Positions 22,970-33,832 of a DNA stretch of 64,000 nt are shown piece by piece; positions within the stretch are counted from its first letter, which is position 1, and the number at the start of each line of letters is the position of its first letter. Made by a program: the position numbers and the translations under genes. The DNA comes from Rhizobium tibeticum (GTDB lineage Bacteria > Pseudomonadota > Alphaproteobacteria > Rhizobiales > Rhizobiaceae), in NCBI RefSeq assembly GCF_900110205.1, contig NZ_FOCV01000012.1, forward strand, positions 124,001-188,000, read 5' to 3'. The notes under the pieces are model-generated. The model did no database searches. It saw nothing but the letters and a program-made list of their open reading frames with translations, and was not told the origin of the DNA.

Positions 22970-24120
22970 CGAATGACGTGTCATCGTCGCTCGACAACGG
23001 AGGCAGCGCCGTTGCCACTGCTGTGCTCAACGCGATCCAGAATCCCGTCGTAATGGTCAACGAGGCCGGCCTCGTCGCTTTCGCCAATTGGGAAGCGGAG
23101 GCCTTCTTTGGTGCCAGCGCCGCCCACCTTGCCCGGTACAAGATCTCGACCTTCATTCCCTTTGGCAGTCCGCTATTGGCCTTGATCGATCAGGTTCGCG
23201 AACGGCGGGCGCCGATCAACGAGTATCGCGTCGACTTGAGCTCGCCGCGCCTCGGACAGGACAAGCTCGTCGATTTATACGTTGCCCCGGTTGTGAGCGA
23301 TCCGGGCTCGGTGGTGATCGTCTTTCAGGAGCGGTCGATGGCGGACAAGATCGATCGCCAGCTGACGCATCGTGCGGCCGCTCGCTCAGTCACCGGCCTT
23401 GCCTCCATGCTGGCGCATGAGATCAAGAATCCGCTTTCCGGCATTCGCGGTGCAGCACAGCTGTTGGAGCAATCGGTCGTCGACGACGACCGCGCATTGA
23501 CGCGGCTGATCTGTGACGAAACCGACCGCATCGTCTCGCTCGTGGACCGCATGGAGGTCTTCTCAGACGAGCGGCCGGTTGATCGGATGCCCGTCAATAT
23601 TCACTCGGTTCTCGATCACGTGAAGGCTGTGGCGAAGGCGGGCTTTGCGCGGCACCTGCGCATCACCGAGAACTACGACCCCTCATTGCCGTCCGTCTAC
23701 GCAAACCGCGACCAGCTTGTTCAGGTGTTCCTCAATCTCGTGAAGAATGCCGCCGAAGCCGTAGGCGATCGCCCGGATGGCGAAATCGTTTTGACGACGG
23801 CTTACCGCTCGGGCATTCGTCTATCCGTCGCCGGTACGCGCGAAAAGATTTCGCTGCCGCTCGAATTTTGTGTTCAGGATAATGGCCCTGGCGTGCCGGC
23901 CGACTTGCTGCCGCATCTGTTTGATCCGTTCATTACGACAAAGACGAACGGCAGCGGCCTCGGCCTGGCGCTCGTCGCCAAGATTATCGGCGACCATGGC
24001 GGCATCATCGAATGCGACAGCCAGAACAGCCGCACCACATTCCGCGTCTTGATGCCTGCCTCCAAGGACGCATCGCTGGAAGACGCAACGACCATAACTC
24101 CCACAGGACCTACTCGATGA
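22966..24120 (+). CDS. ntrB: Nitrogen regulation sensor kinase NtrB
   Basis: A 384-residue cytosolic histidine kinase. It has an N-terminal PAS domain (about 15-120), the phospho-acceptor His in [19 protein letters not shown] (about 145-165) and a C-terminal ATPase domain ([12 protein letters not shown]-box; [12 protein letters not shown]1; [16 protein letters not shown]2). Under control of PII protein it phosphorylates or dephosphorylates NtrC. It overlaps dusB and ntrC by four bases on each side. Confidence 0.96.
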   Translation: MTNDVSSSLDNGGSAVATAVLNAIQNPVVMVNEAGLVAFANWEAEAFFGASAAHLARYKISTFIPFGSPLLALIDQVRERRAPINEYRVDLSSPRLGQDKLVDLYVAPVVSDPGSVVIVFQERSMADKIDRQLTHRAAARSVTGLASMLAHEIKNPLSGIRGAAQLLEQSVVDDDRALTRLICDETDRIVSLVDRMEVFSDERPVDRMPVNIHSVLDHVKAVAKAGFARHLRITENYDPSLPSVYANRDQLVQVFLNLVKNAAEAVGDRPDGEIVLTTAYRSGIRLSVAGTREKISLPLEFCVQDNGPGVPADLLPHLFDPFITTKTNGSGLGLALVAKIIGDHGGIIECDSQNSRTTFRVLMPASKDASLEDATTITPTGPTR

Positions 24121-25568
24121 CAGCAACGATCCTCGTCGCGGATGATGATGCGGCAATTCGTACCGTGCTTAATCAGGCTCTGAGCCGCGCCGGCTATGAC
24201 GTGCGAATTACCTCCAACGCCGCCACGCTCTGGCGCTGGGTTTCGGCGGGCGAGGGCGATCTCGTCGTAACCGATGTCGTGATGCCGGACGAGAACGCCT
24301 TCGATCTGTTGCCGCGGATCAAGAAAGCGCGCCCGGATCTACCCGTGCTCGTCATGAGCGCCCAGAACACCTTCATGACGGCGATCAAGGCTTCCGAGAA
24401 GGGCGCCTACGATTATCTGCCGAAGCCGTTCGACCTGACGGAACTGATCGGCATCATTGGTCGCGCGCTCGCCGAGCCGAAGCGCAGACCTGCCAAGCTT
24501 GACGAGGACATGCAGGACGGAATGCCGCTCGTCGGCCGTTCGGCAGCGATGCAGGAAATTTACCGCGTCCTTGCACGCTTGATGCAGACGGATCTGACCC
24601 TGATGATCACCGGCGAGTCCGGCACCGGCAAGGAACTCGTGGCGCGGGCGCTGCACGACTACGGCAAGCGTCGCAACGGGCCGTTCGTTGCCATCAACAT
24701 GGCGGCGATCCCGCGCGACCTGATCGAATCCGAGCTTTTCGGCCACGAGAAGGGTGCATTCACGGGCGCCCAGACGCGCTCGACCGGGCGTTTCGAGCAG
24801 GCCGAAGGCGGCACGCTGTTTCTCGATGAAATCGGCGATATGCCGATGGATGCCCAGACGCGCCTCCTGCGTGTGCTGCAGCAGGGCGAATACACCACTG
24901 TGGGCGGCCGCACGCCGATTCGGACCGACGTTCGGATCGTCGCCGCGACCAACAAGGACCTGAAGCAGGCGATCAATCAGGGACTCTTCCGCGAGGACCT
25001 GTACTATCGCCTGAATGTCGTTCCGCTGCGTCTGCCGCCTCTGCGCGATCGTGCCGAGGATATTCCGGATCTCGTGCGCCACTTCATCCAGCAGGCGGAA
25101 AAGGAAGGGCTCGGCTCCAAGCGCTTCGATCAGGAAGCGCTCGATCTGATGAAAGCCTACGCCTGGCCGGGGAACGTGCGCGAACTGGAGAACCTCATTC
25201 GCCGGCTGATGGCACTTTATCCACAGGATGTAATCACGCGCGAAATCATCGAGGCTGAGCTTCGGTCCGATGTTCCAGACAGTCCCATCGACAAGGGTCC
25301 GATCCGCACTGGCAATATGACGATCGCCCAGGCTGTCGAGGAAAACATGCGGACGTACTTCGCCGGTTTCGGCGATGGCCTGCCACCGCCGGGGCTTTAC
25401 GACCGTGTGCTGACGGAAATGGAGTATCCGCTGATTCTCGCCGCCCTTACGGCCACGCGCGGTAACCAGATAAAGGCGGCCGATCTTTTGGGTCTGAACC
25501 GCAATACGCTGCGCAAGAAGATCAGAGAGCTCGGCGTATCGGTGTACAGAAGCTCCCGCACTGCTTGA
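24117..25568 (+). CDS. ntrC: Nitrogen regulation response regulator NtrC
   Basis: A 483-residue sigma-54 activator. It has a receiver domain (1-120, phospho-Asp in [13 protein letters not shown]), then an AAA+ domain with Walker A GESGTGKE, the sigma-54 contact loop [10 protein letters not shown] and [20 protein letters not shown]. The C-terminal Fis-type helix-turn-helix is [20 protein letters not shown]. The start is the ATG overlapping the ntrB stop; the open frame further upstream is ntrB shadow. It activates nitrogen-scavenging genes when phosphorylated. Confidence 0.97.
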   Translation: MTATILVADDDAAIRTVLNQALSRAGYDVRITSNAATLWRWVSAGEGDLVVTDVVMPDENAFDLLPRIKKARPDLPVLVMSAQNTFMTAIKASEKGAYDYLPKPFDLTELIGIIGRALAEPKRRPAKLDEDMQDGMPLVGRSAAMQEIYRVLARLMQTDLTLMITGESGTGKELVARALHDYGKRRNGPFVAINMAAIPRDLIESELFGHEKGAFTGAQTRSTGRFEQAEGGTLFLDEIGDMPMDAQTRLLRVLQQGEYTTVGGRTPIRTDVRIVAATNKDLKQAINQGLFREDLYYRLNVVPLRLPPLRDRAEDIPDLVRHFIQQAEKEGLGSKRFDQEALDLMKAYAWPGNVRELENLIRRLMALYPQDVITREIIEAELRSDVPDSPIDKGPIRTGNMTIAQAVEENMRTYFAGFGDGLPPPGLYDRVLTEMEYPLILAALTATRGNQIKAADLLGLNRNTLRKKIRELGVSVYRSSRTA

Positions 25569-25758
25569 CAATGTGACTGCCGACGTTGCATTTTCGCCAC
25601 AATGCGTTGCTTAGAAGTCACGCATGGGGTTCGGGTTTTCGCAGCTGCCCAAGAGCGAACGGCACTTGTCGTTGCGTCGTGTCGGCAGGCTGGCGGCTTC
25701 CGGCCCTGTCCGCGGGGAGCGGCGGAAGCGACGGTCTGCCGCCAGGAGAATTAAGCGA

Positions 25759-28029
25759 ATGGAACAGGATGCGATGCCGCCTGCGGCGGAAGGCGAAGCT
25801 GTCACGGCCGTGACCGATCGCCGTGCCCTGTTTGCGCTACCGGGCCTGATCCTTGCCGGCGGGGCGCTTCTCTGCGCGACGCTGACGCTCTTCGTCTTGC
25901 TTGGGTTGACCCCGATCGCGCCGACCTACCATGTCGTCGTCACCTCCGTCGTCGTGAACTCGTTCTTCGTACTCGGTTTGATGGCCCTCATTGCACGTGA
26001 GGTTTCCCGCCTCGTCAAGGCACGCAAACGCGGGCGCGCGGCGGCACGCCTTCACATCCGCATTGTTGTGCTCTTTTCGATCGTCGCAATCACCCCGGCG
26101 ATCCTTGTCGCCATTTTCGCCAGCATCACGCTGAATGCCGGCCTCGACCGGTGGTTTGCCCTTCGTACGCAGTCGATCATCAGTTCCTCCCGCAACATCG
26201 GGCAGGCATACATGATGGAGAATGCGAGCTACCTGCAGGGCCAGACCGTATCGATGGCGAACGACCTCGAACGCAATCGAGCGCTGTTCAATCTCGATCG
26301 CACAGGCTTTTCCGATTTGATGACGCGACAGGCGCGGGGCCGCGGGCTGCTGGGCGCATTTCTGGTCCAATCTGACGGCTCTGTGATTATCCAGGCTGAT
26401 ATCAAGACCGAGAAGCCGCTGCCGGCAATTCCTCAGGACGCTTTGAACAAGGCCGCGGCCGGGCAGCCCACCTTGATCCCGCCGGGCATAACGAACTTAG
26501 TCGGCGCGATCATCAAGCTCGATGCGATTAATGGTGCGTTTCTCTACACGGTTCGCGCCGTGGATCCGAAGGTGATGGGCGCCATGCGGATGATGGAGGA
26601 GAACGCCACCGAATATAAATCGATGGAAGCGGGACGTTTCTCACTGCAGATCGCGTTCGCGGTCCTTTACATCGGCTTCGCTCTCATCGTTCTGCTCGCT
26701 GCCATCTGGACGGCGATTGCCGTAGCCGACCGTATCGTGCGCCCGATCCGGCTGCTGATTACGGCGGCGGATAGCGTGGCTTCGGGTAACATGGATATCG
26801 TCGTGCCCGTCCATGCCGTGGACGGCGACGTTGCAAGCCTGTCGCGCACATTCAACAAGATGATCTCGGAAATCCGCACGCAACGTGACGAGATCCTGGA
26901 GGCCAAGGACGAAGTGGACGACCGTCGTCGCTTCATCGAAGCCGTTCTTTCCGGCGTGACGGCCTCGGTCATCGGTGTCGAGAACGACCGCAGGGTGACG
27001 ATCGTCAACAGTTCGGCGGAAGCCCTGATGGCGTTGCCGGCGTCGGAAATGCTCGGCAAGCAGCTTTCCGAGATTGCGCCCGAGGTGGATCAGGTTTTGA
27101 CCGAAGCTGCTTCCCGCTATCGTGGCGATTTCCGCAAGCAGATCGCTCTTGTGCGCGCTGGGACCGTACGGACCCTCAGCGTCCAGGTGACGCGCGAGGA
27201 GGTTCGCGACATGAGCGAATCCTATGTCATCACGCTCGATGACATCACTGATCTCGTCATCGCCCAGCGCTCGACGGCATGGGGCGATGTCGCCCGTCGT
27301 ATCGCTCACGAAATCAAGAATCCGCTGACGCCGATCCAGCTGTCGGCCGAGCGAATCCAGCGCCGCTACGGGAAACAGATCGACCAGGACGACCGGGGTG
27401 TCTTCGACCAGTGCACGGAGACCATCATCCGCCAGGTGGGCGATATCGGCCGCATGGTCGACGAGTTCTCATCGTTCGCTCGGATGCCGAAGCCGATCAA
27501 GGAGCCGAGCGATCTCCGCAAGATCCTGCACGACGCGGTGTTCCTGCGCGAGATGGGCAACAGTCACGTGAGCTTCCAGCAGGAACTGGGCGACCAGCCC
27601 CTGGAAGGACAATTTGATAGTCGTATGCTCGGTCAGGCTTTCGGCAATCTGATCAAGAATGCGGTGGAGGCGATTGAAGCCGTGCCGAGCGGCGAGCGCG
27701 AAGAACGCAAGATCCTGGTTCGTGCTTCGCTCGATCAGGTACGCGACCGCTTTACCGTCGATGTGATCGACAACGGTCGCGGCCTGCCGGTGGAGAACCG
27801 CCATAGCATTCTCGAACCGTATACGACGATGCGCGAGAAGGGCACCGGGCTTGGTCTGGCGATCGTCAAGAAAATTATTGAGGAACATGGCGGGCAGCTC
27901 GAACTGCATGATGCGCCCGCTGATTTCGACCAGGGAAGAGGGGCCATGATCCGCGTGCACCTGCCACGTCTGGAAACCGTGCCTTCTGCCCCTGCCGCAA
28001 GTGACAAGGAAAGTGTTTATGGCCTCTGA
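25759..28029 (+). CDS. ntrY: Membrane sensor kinase NtrY
   Basis: A 756-residue histidine kinase. It has hydrophobic membrane segments in the first ~110 residues, a periplasmic region, a further membrane segment near 300-325 (IAFAVLYIGFALIVLLAAIW), a HAMP domain and a PAS domain. The His box is [20 protein letters not shown] and the ATPase boxes are NLIKNAVEAIE and GTGLGLAIVKKIIEEHGG. The start at ATG 25759 (MEQDAMPPAAEG) has AGGAGA upstream and gives the normal family length; the frame is open back to 25624. It pairs with NtrX; the signal is debated (redox or nitrogen). Confidence 0.95.
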   Translation: MEQDAMPPAAEGEAVTAVTDRRALFALPGLILAGGALLCATLTLFVLLGLTPIAPTYHVVVTSVVVNSFFVLGLMALIAREVSRLVKARKRGRAAARLHIRIVVLFSIVAITPAILVAIFASITLNAGLDRWFALRTQSIISSSRNIGQAYMMENASYLQGQTVSMANDLERNRALFNLDRTGFSDLMTRQARGRGLLGAFLVQSDGSVIIQADIKTEKPLPAIPQDALNKAAAGQPTLIPPGITNLVGAIIKLDAINGAFLYTVRAVDPKVMGAMRMMEENATEYKSMEAGRFSLQIAFAVLYIGFALIVLLAAIWTAIAVADRIVRPIRLLITAADSVASGNMDIVVPVHAVDGDVASLSRTFNKMISEIRTQRDEILEAKDEVDDRRRFIEAVLSGVTASVIGVENDRRVTIVNSSAEALMALPASEMLGKQLSEIAPEVDQVLTEAASRYRGDFRKQIALVRAGTVRTLSVQVTREEVRDMSESYVITLDDITDLVIAQRSTAWGDVARRIAHEIKNPLTPIQLSAERIQRRYGKQIDQDDRGVFDQCTETIIRQVGDIGRMVDEFSSFARMPKPIKEPSDLRKILHDAVFLREMGNSHVSFQQELGDQPLEGQFDSRMLGQAFGNLIKNAVEAIEAVPSGEREERKILVRASLDQVRDRFTVDVIDNGRGLPVENRHSILEPYTTMREKGTGLGLAIVKKIIEEHGGQLELHDAPADFDQGRGAMIRVHLPRLETVPSAPAASDKESVYGL

Positions 28030-29383
28030 TATTCTGGTCGTCGATGACGAGCACGACATCCGCGAGATCGTCTCCGGTATCCTGTCTGATGAGGGACATG
28101 AGACCCGCACGGCACACGATAGCGACAGCGCTTTGGCAGCGATCTCCGATCGTGCGCCGCGGTTGATCTTCCTCGACATCTGGATGCAGGGAAGCAAGCT
28201 CGACGGTCTATCGCTGCTCGACGAGGTCAAGACGCGCCACCCGGATATTCCCGTCGTCATGATTTCCGGTCACGGCAACATCGAGACTGCTGTGTCCGCC
28301 ATCAAGCGTGGTGCATTCGATTTCATCGAGAAGCCGTTCAAGGCCGACCGGCTGATCCTGATCGCCGAACGCGCGCTCGAGAATTCGAAGCTGAAGCGCG
28401 AGGTATCGGAACTCAAGCGCAAGGCTGGCGATCCGGTCGAACTCATCGGTACGTCGGTGGCGGTCTCGCAACTGCGCCAGACGATCGAGAAGGTTTCGCC
28501 GACCAACAGCCGGATCATGATTTTCGGCTCGTCGGGTTCCGGCAAGGAGCTCGTCGCCCGGATGATCCACAAGAAGTCGGCGCGTGCAAGCGGTCCGTTC
28601 GTGGCGCTGAATGCCGCCAATATCACGCCGGAGCGCATGGAGATCGCGCTGTTCGGTACCGAAGGTTCGCCCGGCCAGGCGCGCAAGATCGGTGCGTTGG
28701 AAGAGGCGCACCGCGGCATTCTCTATCTTGACGAAGTCGGAGAAATGCCGCGCGAGACGCAGAACAAGATCCTGCGCGTTCTCGTCGATCAGCAGTTCGA
28801 ACGCGTCGGCGGCTCCAAGCGCGTGAAGGTCGATGTGCGCATCGTTTCGTCGACGGCCTACAATCTGGAGAGTCGCATCGCCGAGGGCTGGTTCCGCGAA
28901 GATCTTTACCATCGGCTCGCCGTCGTGCCGGTGCGCGTACCGGCGCTGGCAGATCGTCGCGAGGATATTCCGTTCCTGGTCGATCAGCTGATGCGGCAGA
29001 TCTCCGAGCAGGCCGGCATCCGTCCGCGCCGCATCGGCGACGACGCCATGGCCGTGCTGCAGGCCCATGATTGGCCGGGCAACATCCGCCAGCTGCGCAA
29101 CAACATTGAGCGGCTGATGATCCTTGCCCGTTCTGACGGTCCTGACGCGCCCATCACCGCCGAGATGCTACCGACCGACCTCGGCGACATGCTGCCGAAG
29201 GTCTCGGCCAAAAACGACTATCACATCATGACGCTGCCGCTTCGCGAAGCACGAGAAATGTTCGAAAAGGACTACCTGATTGCGCAGATCAATCGTTTTG
29301 GCGGCAATATCTCGCGTACCGCAGAGTTCGTCGGCATGGAGCGTTCGGCGCTGCACCGCAAGCTGAAGTCGCTTGGCGTTTGA
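28019..29383 (+). CDS. ntrX: Response regulator NtrX
   Basis: A 454-residue NtrC-like regulator. Its receiver domain has the phospho-Asp in [15 protein letters not shown]. The AAA+ domain has a degenerate Walker [12 protein letters not shown], and a Fis-type helix-turn-helix ends the protein ([20 protein letters not shown]). The sigma-54 contact loop GAFTGA seen in NtrC is missing; the same position reads [19 protein letters not shown]. This agrees with reports that alphaproteobacterial NtrX need not act through sigma-54. ATG 28019 lies inside the end of ntrY. Confidence 0.95.
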   Translation: MASDILVVDDEHDIREIVSGILSDEGHETRTAHDSDSALAAISDRAPRLIFLDIWMQGSKLDGLSLLDEVKTRHPDIPVVMISGHGNIETAVSAIKRGAFDFIEKPFKADRLILIAERALENSKLKREVSELKRKAGDPVELIGTSVAVSQLRQTIEKVSPTNSRIMIFGSSGSGKELVARMIHKKSARASGPFVALNAANITPERMEIALFGTEGSPGQARKIGALEEAHRGILYLDEVGEMPRETQNKILRVLVDQQFERVGGSKRVKVDVRIVSSTAYNLESRIAEGWFREDLYHRLAVVPVRVPALADRREDIPFLVDQLMRQISEQAGIRPRRIGDDAMAVLQAHDWPGNIRQLRNNIERLMILARSDGPDAPITAEMLPTDLGDMLPKVSAKNDYHIMTLPLREAREMFEKDYLIAQINRFGGNISRTAEFVGMERSALHRKLKSLGV

Positions 29384-29448
29384 GACCAGGGCGGCGCTGC
29401 TGCGCCGTCACTCATTCACCTGCTTTTACCCCCACGCACAGGTTCTCC

Positions 29449-30312
29449 ATGCCCAAAATAGCCTATGTGAACGGCCGTTATGTCACGCACTCGAACGCGA
29501 TGGTCCATATCGAGGACCGCGGCTATCAGTTCGCGGATGGCGTCTACGAAGTCTGTGAAATCAGGCATGGCTATATCGTCGATCTTACGCGCCACCTAAA
29601 CAGACTGGACCGATCGCTTGGCGAGTTGCGCATCGCCTGGCCGATGAGTCGTAATGCGCTAACCCAGGTCATTCGCGAAACGTTGCGGCGCAATCGGGTC
29701 CGCAACGGTCTCTTCTACATGCAGGTCACGCGCGGCGTCGCGCGGCGCGATCACGTATTTCCGGCAGAGGGAACCCTGCCGTCGCTCGTGATCACCGCCA
29801 AGAGTACTGATCCCGCAATCATCGCCAAAAAGAACGCCAGAGGCATCAAGGCAATTACGGTTCCGGACAATCGATGGGATCGCGTCGACATCAAATCGGT
29901 CGGCCTCCTGCCGAATGCGATGGCGCGTCAGCAGGCGAAGGAAGCCGGGGCGCAGGAAGCGATCTATGTCGACGCCGCGGGCATGGTGAAGGAGGGCGCT
30001 GCGAGCAACGTCTGGATGGTCGACCGCGATGGTACTCTCATCACGCGCCCGGCAGAACATGGCATTCTGCGCGGCATTACCCGCACGACGCTGATCGATG
30101 TCGGAGCCAAGCTGGGGCTGACGATCGAAGAGCGGGAGTTCTCGGTGGCCGAGATGCTTGCCGCACGCGAAGTCTTCATCACGGCTGCAACCAGCATCTG
30201 CTTTCCGGTCGTGTCGATCGATGGCCAGTCAATCGCGAACGGTCATCCGGGCAGCATCTCCCAGAAAATTCGAGAGGCCTTTTTCGACGTTGCGGAAAAG
30301 ATTGCGATTTGA
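29449..30312 (+). CDS. dat: D-amino-acid transaminase
   Basis: A 287-residue fold-type IV PLP enzyme. It begins MPKIAYVNGRYVTHSNAMVH, then EDRGYQFADGVYEV. The PLP lysine is expected in DIKSVGLLPNAMARQ, and GAASNVWMVDRDGTLITRP and FITAATSICFPVVSIDG are further signatures. It makes D-amino acids (for example D-Glu or D-Ala) by transamination. It lies between ntrX and hfq, the usual place in rhizobia. ATG 29449 gives the conserved N-terminus. Confidence 0.93.
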   Translation: MPKIAYVNGRYVTHSNAMVHIEDRGYQFADGVYEVCEIRHGYIVDLTRHLNRLDRSLGELRIAWPMSRNALTQVIRETLRRNRVRNGLFYMQVTRGVARRDHVFPAEGTLPSLVITAKSTDPAIIAKKNARGIKAITVPDNRWDRVDIKSVGLLPNAMARQQAKEAGAQEAIYVDAAGMVKEGAASNVWMVDRDGTLITRPAEHGILRGITRTTLIDVGAKLGLTIEEREFSVAEMLAAREVFITAATSICFPVVSIDGQSIANGHPGSISQKIREAFFDVAEKIAI

Positions 30313-30422
30313 TACCAAGGCTTTCTGGGCAGAGGGGATGAGGGTTGTCAGCTGCCTGCAGGCGAGGTTGATTAGTATTTCACCGGCAAAACGAAGCCGG
30401 CAATAAAGAAAGAAGCGGCGCG

Positions 30423-30665
30423 ATGGCGGAACGTTCTCAGAATCTGCAGGACTTATTTCTCAATACTGTTCGCAAGCAAAAGATTTCACTGACAATTTTT
30501 CTGATTAACGGCGTTAAGCTGACGGGTGTGGTTACGTCCTTCGACAACTTCTGTGTTCTGCTTCGCCGTGACGGCCATTCGCAACTCGTGTATAAGCACG
30601 CAATCTCGACCATCATGCCCGGCCAGCCGATGCAGATGTTTGAGAGCGAAGAAGCCGCTTCCTAA
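30423..30665 (+). CDS. hfq: RNA chaperone Hfq
   Basis: An 80-residue Hfq that forms hexameric rings and mediates sRNA-mRNA pairing. Sm1 reads [20 protein letters not shown] and Sm2 ends in [12 protein letters not shown], with the proximal-face YKH motif. The C-terminal tail is short, as usual in rhizobia. It is followed by hflX. In this window it is notable because three probable small RNAs are also encoded. Confidence 0.98.
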
Positions 30666-30742
30666 CAGGAACTGCAATTATTTCGACACGCGATACCAAG
30701 AACGATTCGATCATCCCGGAAGCTGCTAAGCACCGGGATGAC

Positions 30743-32077
30743 ATGCGCGCGACCGTTGTCGTGCCTGTGCTCAAGCAGGCGCGAGCCGGGCGCGGCGCGG
30801 GCGATGCTGCGCCCGTGGTCACCAGGACGCCCGAGAGCCGGCTGGAAGAGGCGACCGGTCTTGCCCAGGCGATCGACCTTGATGTGGTGAATGGCACCAT
30901 CGTAACCGTCAACGATCCGCGACCCGCAACGTTGATGGGCACGGGCAAGATCGGAGAGATCAAGGCGACGCTCGATGCGAACGATTCTGGTCTCGTTATC
31001 GTCGACCATCCGCTAACGCCGGTACAGCAGCGCAATCTCGAGAGAGAATGGAACGCCAAGGTCATTGACCGCACCGGCCTCATCCTCGAGATTTTCGGCC
31101 GCCGCGCTTCCACCAAGGAAGGCACGCTGCAGGTCGATCTCGCGCATCTCAATTACCAGAAGGGCCGTCTGGTCCGCAGCTGGACGCACTTGGAGCGTCA
31201 GCGCGGTGGTGGCGGCTTCATGGGCGGTCCCGGTGAAACCCAGATCGAAGCCGACCGTCGCATGCTGCAGGATCGCATCATCAAGCTCGAGCGCGAACTG
31301 GAGCAGGTCGTGCGCACACGCCAGCTTCATCGCGCCAAGCGCAAGAAGGTGCCGCACCCAATCGTGGCGCTGGTCGGCTATACCAACGCCGGCAAGTCGA
31401 CGCTATTCAATCGCATAACCGGGGCAGGCGTGCTTGCCGAAGACATGCTCTTTGCGACGCTCGATCCGACACTGCGCCGAATGAAGCTGCCGCATGGCCG
31501 CACCGTGATCCTCTCTGATACGGTCGGGTTCATCTCGGACCTTCCGACTCACCTTGTCGCGGCCTTTCGCGCCACGCTGGAAGAGGTTTTGGAAGCCGAC
31601 CTCATCCTCCATGTCCGTGATATGTCCGACATCGACAACCAGGCGCAGAGCGCGGATGTGCTCCGCATCCTGAAGGACCTCGGTATCGACGAGGCCGAAA
31701 GCGACAAGCGCATCATCGAGGTCTGGAACAAGATCGATCGCCTTGAGCCGGAAGCCCACGATGCGATCGTTCAGAAGGCGAGCGGTGCCGAGAACGTGGT
31801 TGCCCTATCCGCAATCAGCGGTGAGGGTATCGATACGCTGATGGGAGAGATCAGCCGCAGGCTTTCCGGCGTGCTGACTGAAGCGACCGTACGCTTGCCT
31901 GTCGACAAGTTGGCGCTGCTGCCTTGGCTCTACGACCACGCGATTGTCGACAACCGCGAAGACAACGAGGACGGGTCGATCACACTCGATGTGCGCCTCT
32001 CGGAAACCGAAGCGGTCGAATTGGAGCGCCGTCTCGGCAACGGGCCGAAGGCTGGCAAAGAGGACTGGGAGCGCTAG
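30743..32077 (+). CDS. hflX: Ribosome-associated GTPase HflX
   Basis: A 444-residue GTPase. It has an N-terminal HflX domain (VIVDHPLTPVQQRNLER, LAHLNYQKGRLVRSW, GGGGFMGGPGETQIEADRR) and a G domain with G1 GYTNAGKSTLFNRI, G3 DTVGFI and G4 NKID. HflX splits stalled 70S ribosomes, notably after heat stress. The first ATG in frame is 30743, but the frame is open back to the hfq stop with protein-like codons, so a rarer start codon upstream is possible. Confidence 0.95.
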   Translation: MRATVVVPVLKQARAGRGAGDAAPVVTRTPESRLEEATGLAQAIDLDVVNGTIVTVNDPRPATLMGTGKIGEIKATLDANDSGLVIVDHPLTPVQQRNLEREWNAKVIDRTGLILEIFGRRASTKEGTLQVDLAHLNYQKGRLVRSWTHLERQRGGGGFMGGPGETQIEADRRMLQDRIIKLERELEQVVRTRQLHRAKRKKVPHPIVALVGYTNAGKSTLFNRITGAGVLAEDMLFATLDPTLRRMKLPHGRTVILSDTVGFISDLPTHLVAAFRATLEEVLEADLILHVRDMSDIDNQAQSADVLRILKDLGIDEAESDKRIIEVWNKIDRLEPEAHDAIVQKASGAENVVALSAISGEGIDTLMGEISRRLSGVLTEATVRLPVDKLALLPWLYDHAIVDNREDNEDGSITLDVRLSETEAVELERRLGNGPKAGKEDWER

Positions 32078-32146
32078 AGGCTCCCCAATAGCGGGTACTT
32101 GAGTTTACGCCCGCGATTGCGCTTCACGTGAGGCGAGGGTGTCGGC

Positions 32147-32980
32147 TCAACCCAACTGCCGTTCGATTGCCTTTGCCGCCTGCCAAATTTCTTCCATCCG
32201 CTCCAGGCTAGCTGCTGCCAGAGTTTCACCTTCTGCATCAAGAACAGCTTCGATGTGATTGAAGCGTCTACGAAATTTCATATTCGTTCCGCGGAGAGAT
32301 TCTTCTGGGTCGGCCTTCACGTGCCTGCCGATGTTGACGACGGCGAAGATAAGATCGCCGAGTTCATCACTGACCTTCGCCTGATCGCCTTCGGCCAGCG
32401 CGGCGCGCAGCTCGCCGATTTCCTCCTCGATCTTGTCGAGGATCGGCTCGGGCGCCGACCAATCGAAGCCCACCTTCGCAGCGTGCTCCTGCAGCTTCAG
32501 CGCCTCGGTCAGGGCAGGGAAATTTCGCTGGACCGATCCCAGGAAACCGGCCTTGAAATCCTCGCTGACACCGCGCTTGGCTCGCCGTTCGGCGCGCTCG
32601 CGCTTTTCGGCCTGCTTGATATCGTCCCACTGCTTCTTCACCGCATCCGGCGTATCTGCATCGGAACGGGCGAAGACATGTGGATGCCGGCGGATCATTT
32701 TGCGGGTGATGGCCTCAACGACATCGCTAAATGCGAACTCGCCGGCCTCTTCCGCCATGCGCGCGTGGAAGACGACTTGCAGTAGCAGGTCGCCCAGTTC
32801 CTCACAGAGATCGTCCATGTCATTACGCTCGATCGCATCGGAGACCTCGTAAGCCTCCTCGATCGTGTAGGGTTTGATCGTCTCAAATGTCTGGACGATG
32901 TCCCAGGGACAGCCGGTTTCCCGATTGCGCAGCGCGGCCATGATCTCGATCAGGCGTGAAATGTCTTTGGAAGCGTCCAT
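32147..32980 (-). CDS. mazG: Nucleoside triphosphate pyrophosphohydrolase MazG
   Basis: A 277-residue MazG with two all-alpha NTP-PPase domains. It shows GCPWDIVQTFETIKPYTIEE near the start, the metal motif EELGDLLLQVVFHA in the N-terminal half and KIEEEIGELRAALAEG with DELGDLIFAVVNI in the second half. It hydrolyses non-canonical NTPs to NMPs. ATG 32980 is preferred; a GTG at 32986 is also in frame. It starts directly after the stop of the deaminase gene, so the two form an operon. Confidence 0.94.
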   Translation of the reverse strand: MDASKDISRLIEIMAALRNRETGCPWDIVQTFETIKPYTIEEAYEVSDAIERNDMDDLCEELGDLLLQVVFHARMAEEAGEFAFSDVVEAITRKMIRRHPHVFARSDADTPDAVKKQWDDIKQAEKRERAERRAKRGVSEDFKAGFLGSVQRNFPALTEALKLQEHAAKVGFDWSAPEPILDKIEEEIGELRAALAEGDQAKVSDELGDLIFAVVNIGRHVKADPEESLRGTNMKFRRRFNHIEAVLDAEGETLAAASLERMEEIWQAAKAIERQLG

Positions 32981-32986
32981 GATCAC

Positions 32987-33574
32987 TCAATTCAGCGGAA
33001 TGTCGTTGTCGCCCTTCGACGCCTGGTAGCTGTCGGAGAGCGCGTCGTAGCGCGCCTTGATGCGCGCCGTTTGTGCCTTCAACGCGGCCTTCAAATGCTC
33101 GTCTTCCGTCTCGACGAGATCGGCAACCGCAAAGCTGTTCCAGAATGCGTTGCTGCGACGGTAGCCGCCAGGTTCCAGACCGAAGACTTCCTTCAGGATC
33201 TTCAGGTCATGGGGAATGGCGAAGGCGTCGCGGGAATCTTCGTGGCTGAAGAAATAGTAGAAATTGTCGAACCCAGCCCAGGTGATCGCAGACATGCACA
33301 TAGTGCAGGGTTCGTGTGTCGAGAGAAAGACCAGGTCCTTCGTGGCTGGCTTCTCGCCAAGCTCGTAGAAACGCTTCAGCGTGTGCACCTCGCCGTGCCA
33401 CAGCGGGTTTTCAAGCTCGTTGTTGGTCTCCGCAACGACGAGCGAGAGGTCGGATTTGCGAAGGATCGCGGCGCCGAATACCTTGTTGCCGGCGGCGACC
33501 CCGCGTTCGGTCATCGGCAGGATGTCATGTTCCATCACGTTGAGCAGGCGGGCGGCGATGGTCGTGTCGGGCAT
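32987..33574 (-). CDS. Nucleoside deaminase (cytidine/deoxycytidylate deaminase family)
   Basis: A 195-residue zinc-dependent deaminase. The zinc and catalytic residues are in LWHGEVHTLKR (HxE) and THEPCTMCMSAI (PCxxC). VFGAAILRKSDL and the C-terminal helix region match the bacterial nucleoside-deaminase branch near guanine deaminase and TadA-like proteins. The exact substrate cannot be assigned. It lies upstream of mazG on the same strand, so both may act in nucleotide cleansing. Confidence 0.85.
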   Translation of the reverse strand: MPDTTIAARLLNVMEHDILPMTERGVAAGNKVFGAAILRKSDLSLVVAETNNELENPLWHGEVHTLKRFYELGEKPATKDLVFLSTHEPCTMCMSAITWAGFDNFYYFFSHEDSRDAFAIPHDLKILKEVFGLEPGGYRRSNAFWNSFAVADLVETEDEHLKAALKAQTARIKARYDALSDSYQASKGDNDIPLN

Positions 33575-33832
33575 GGTCGTCTCCTTGGTGACTGCACTCT
33601 ACCGGCAGCGCCAGACGAGGCAAATGCCCATTTAATCGCGTCCTCGGATTTCTCACAGCCTTCTGCTGCGTTGCGGCAGGTCCAGGTGTGCCCGCTGCGC
33701 CGCACCGGTGACTTTTACTCAAATCGTTGGAAGAGCGGGTAAAAGAATACGCACCCGCGCAGGCTTTGGAATTTCTGTTTCTTCATTTGCCTGGCTGGAC
33801 GGTGCATATTCCGGCAACTTCGAAATGGATTG

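Noticed and set aside
24339..25571. 410-codon minus-strand open frame over ntrC
   Set aside because: Antisense to a clear NtrC; no domain.
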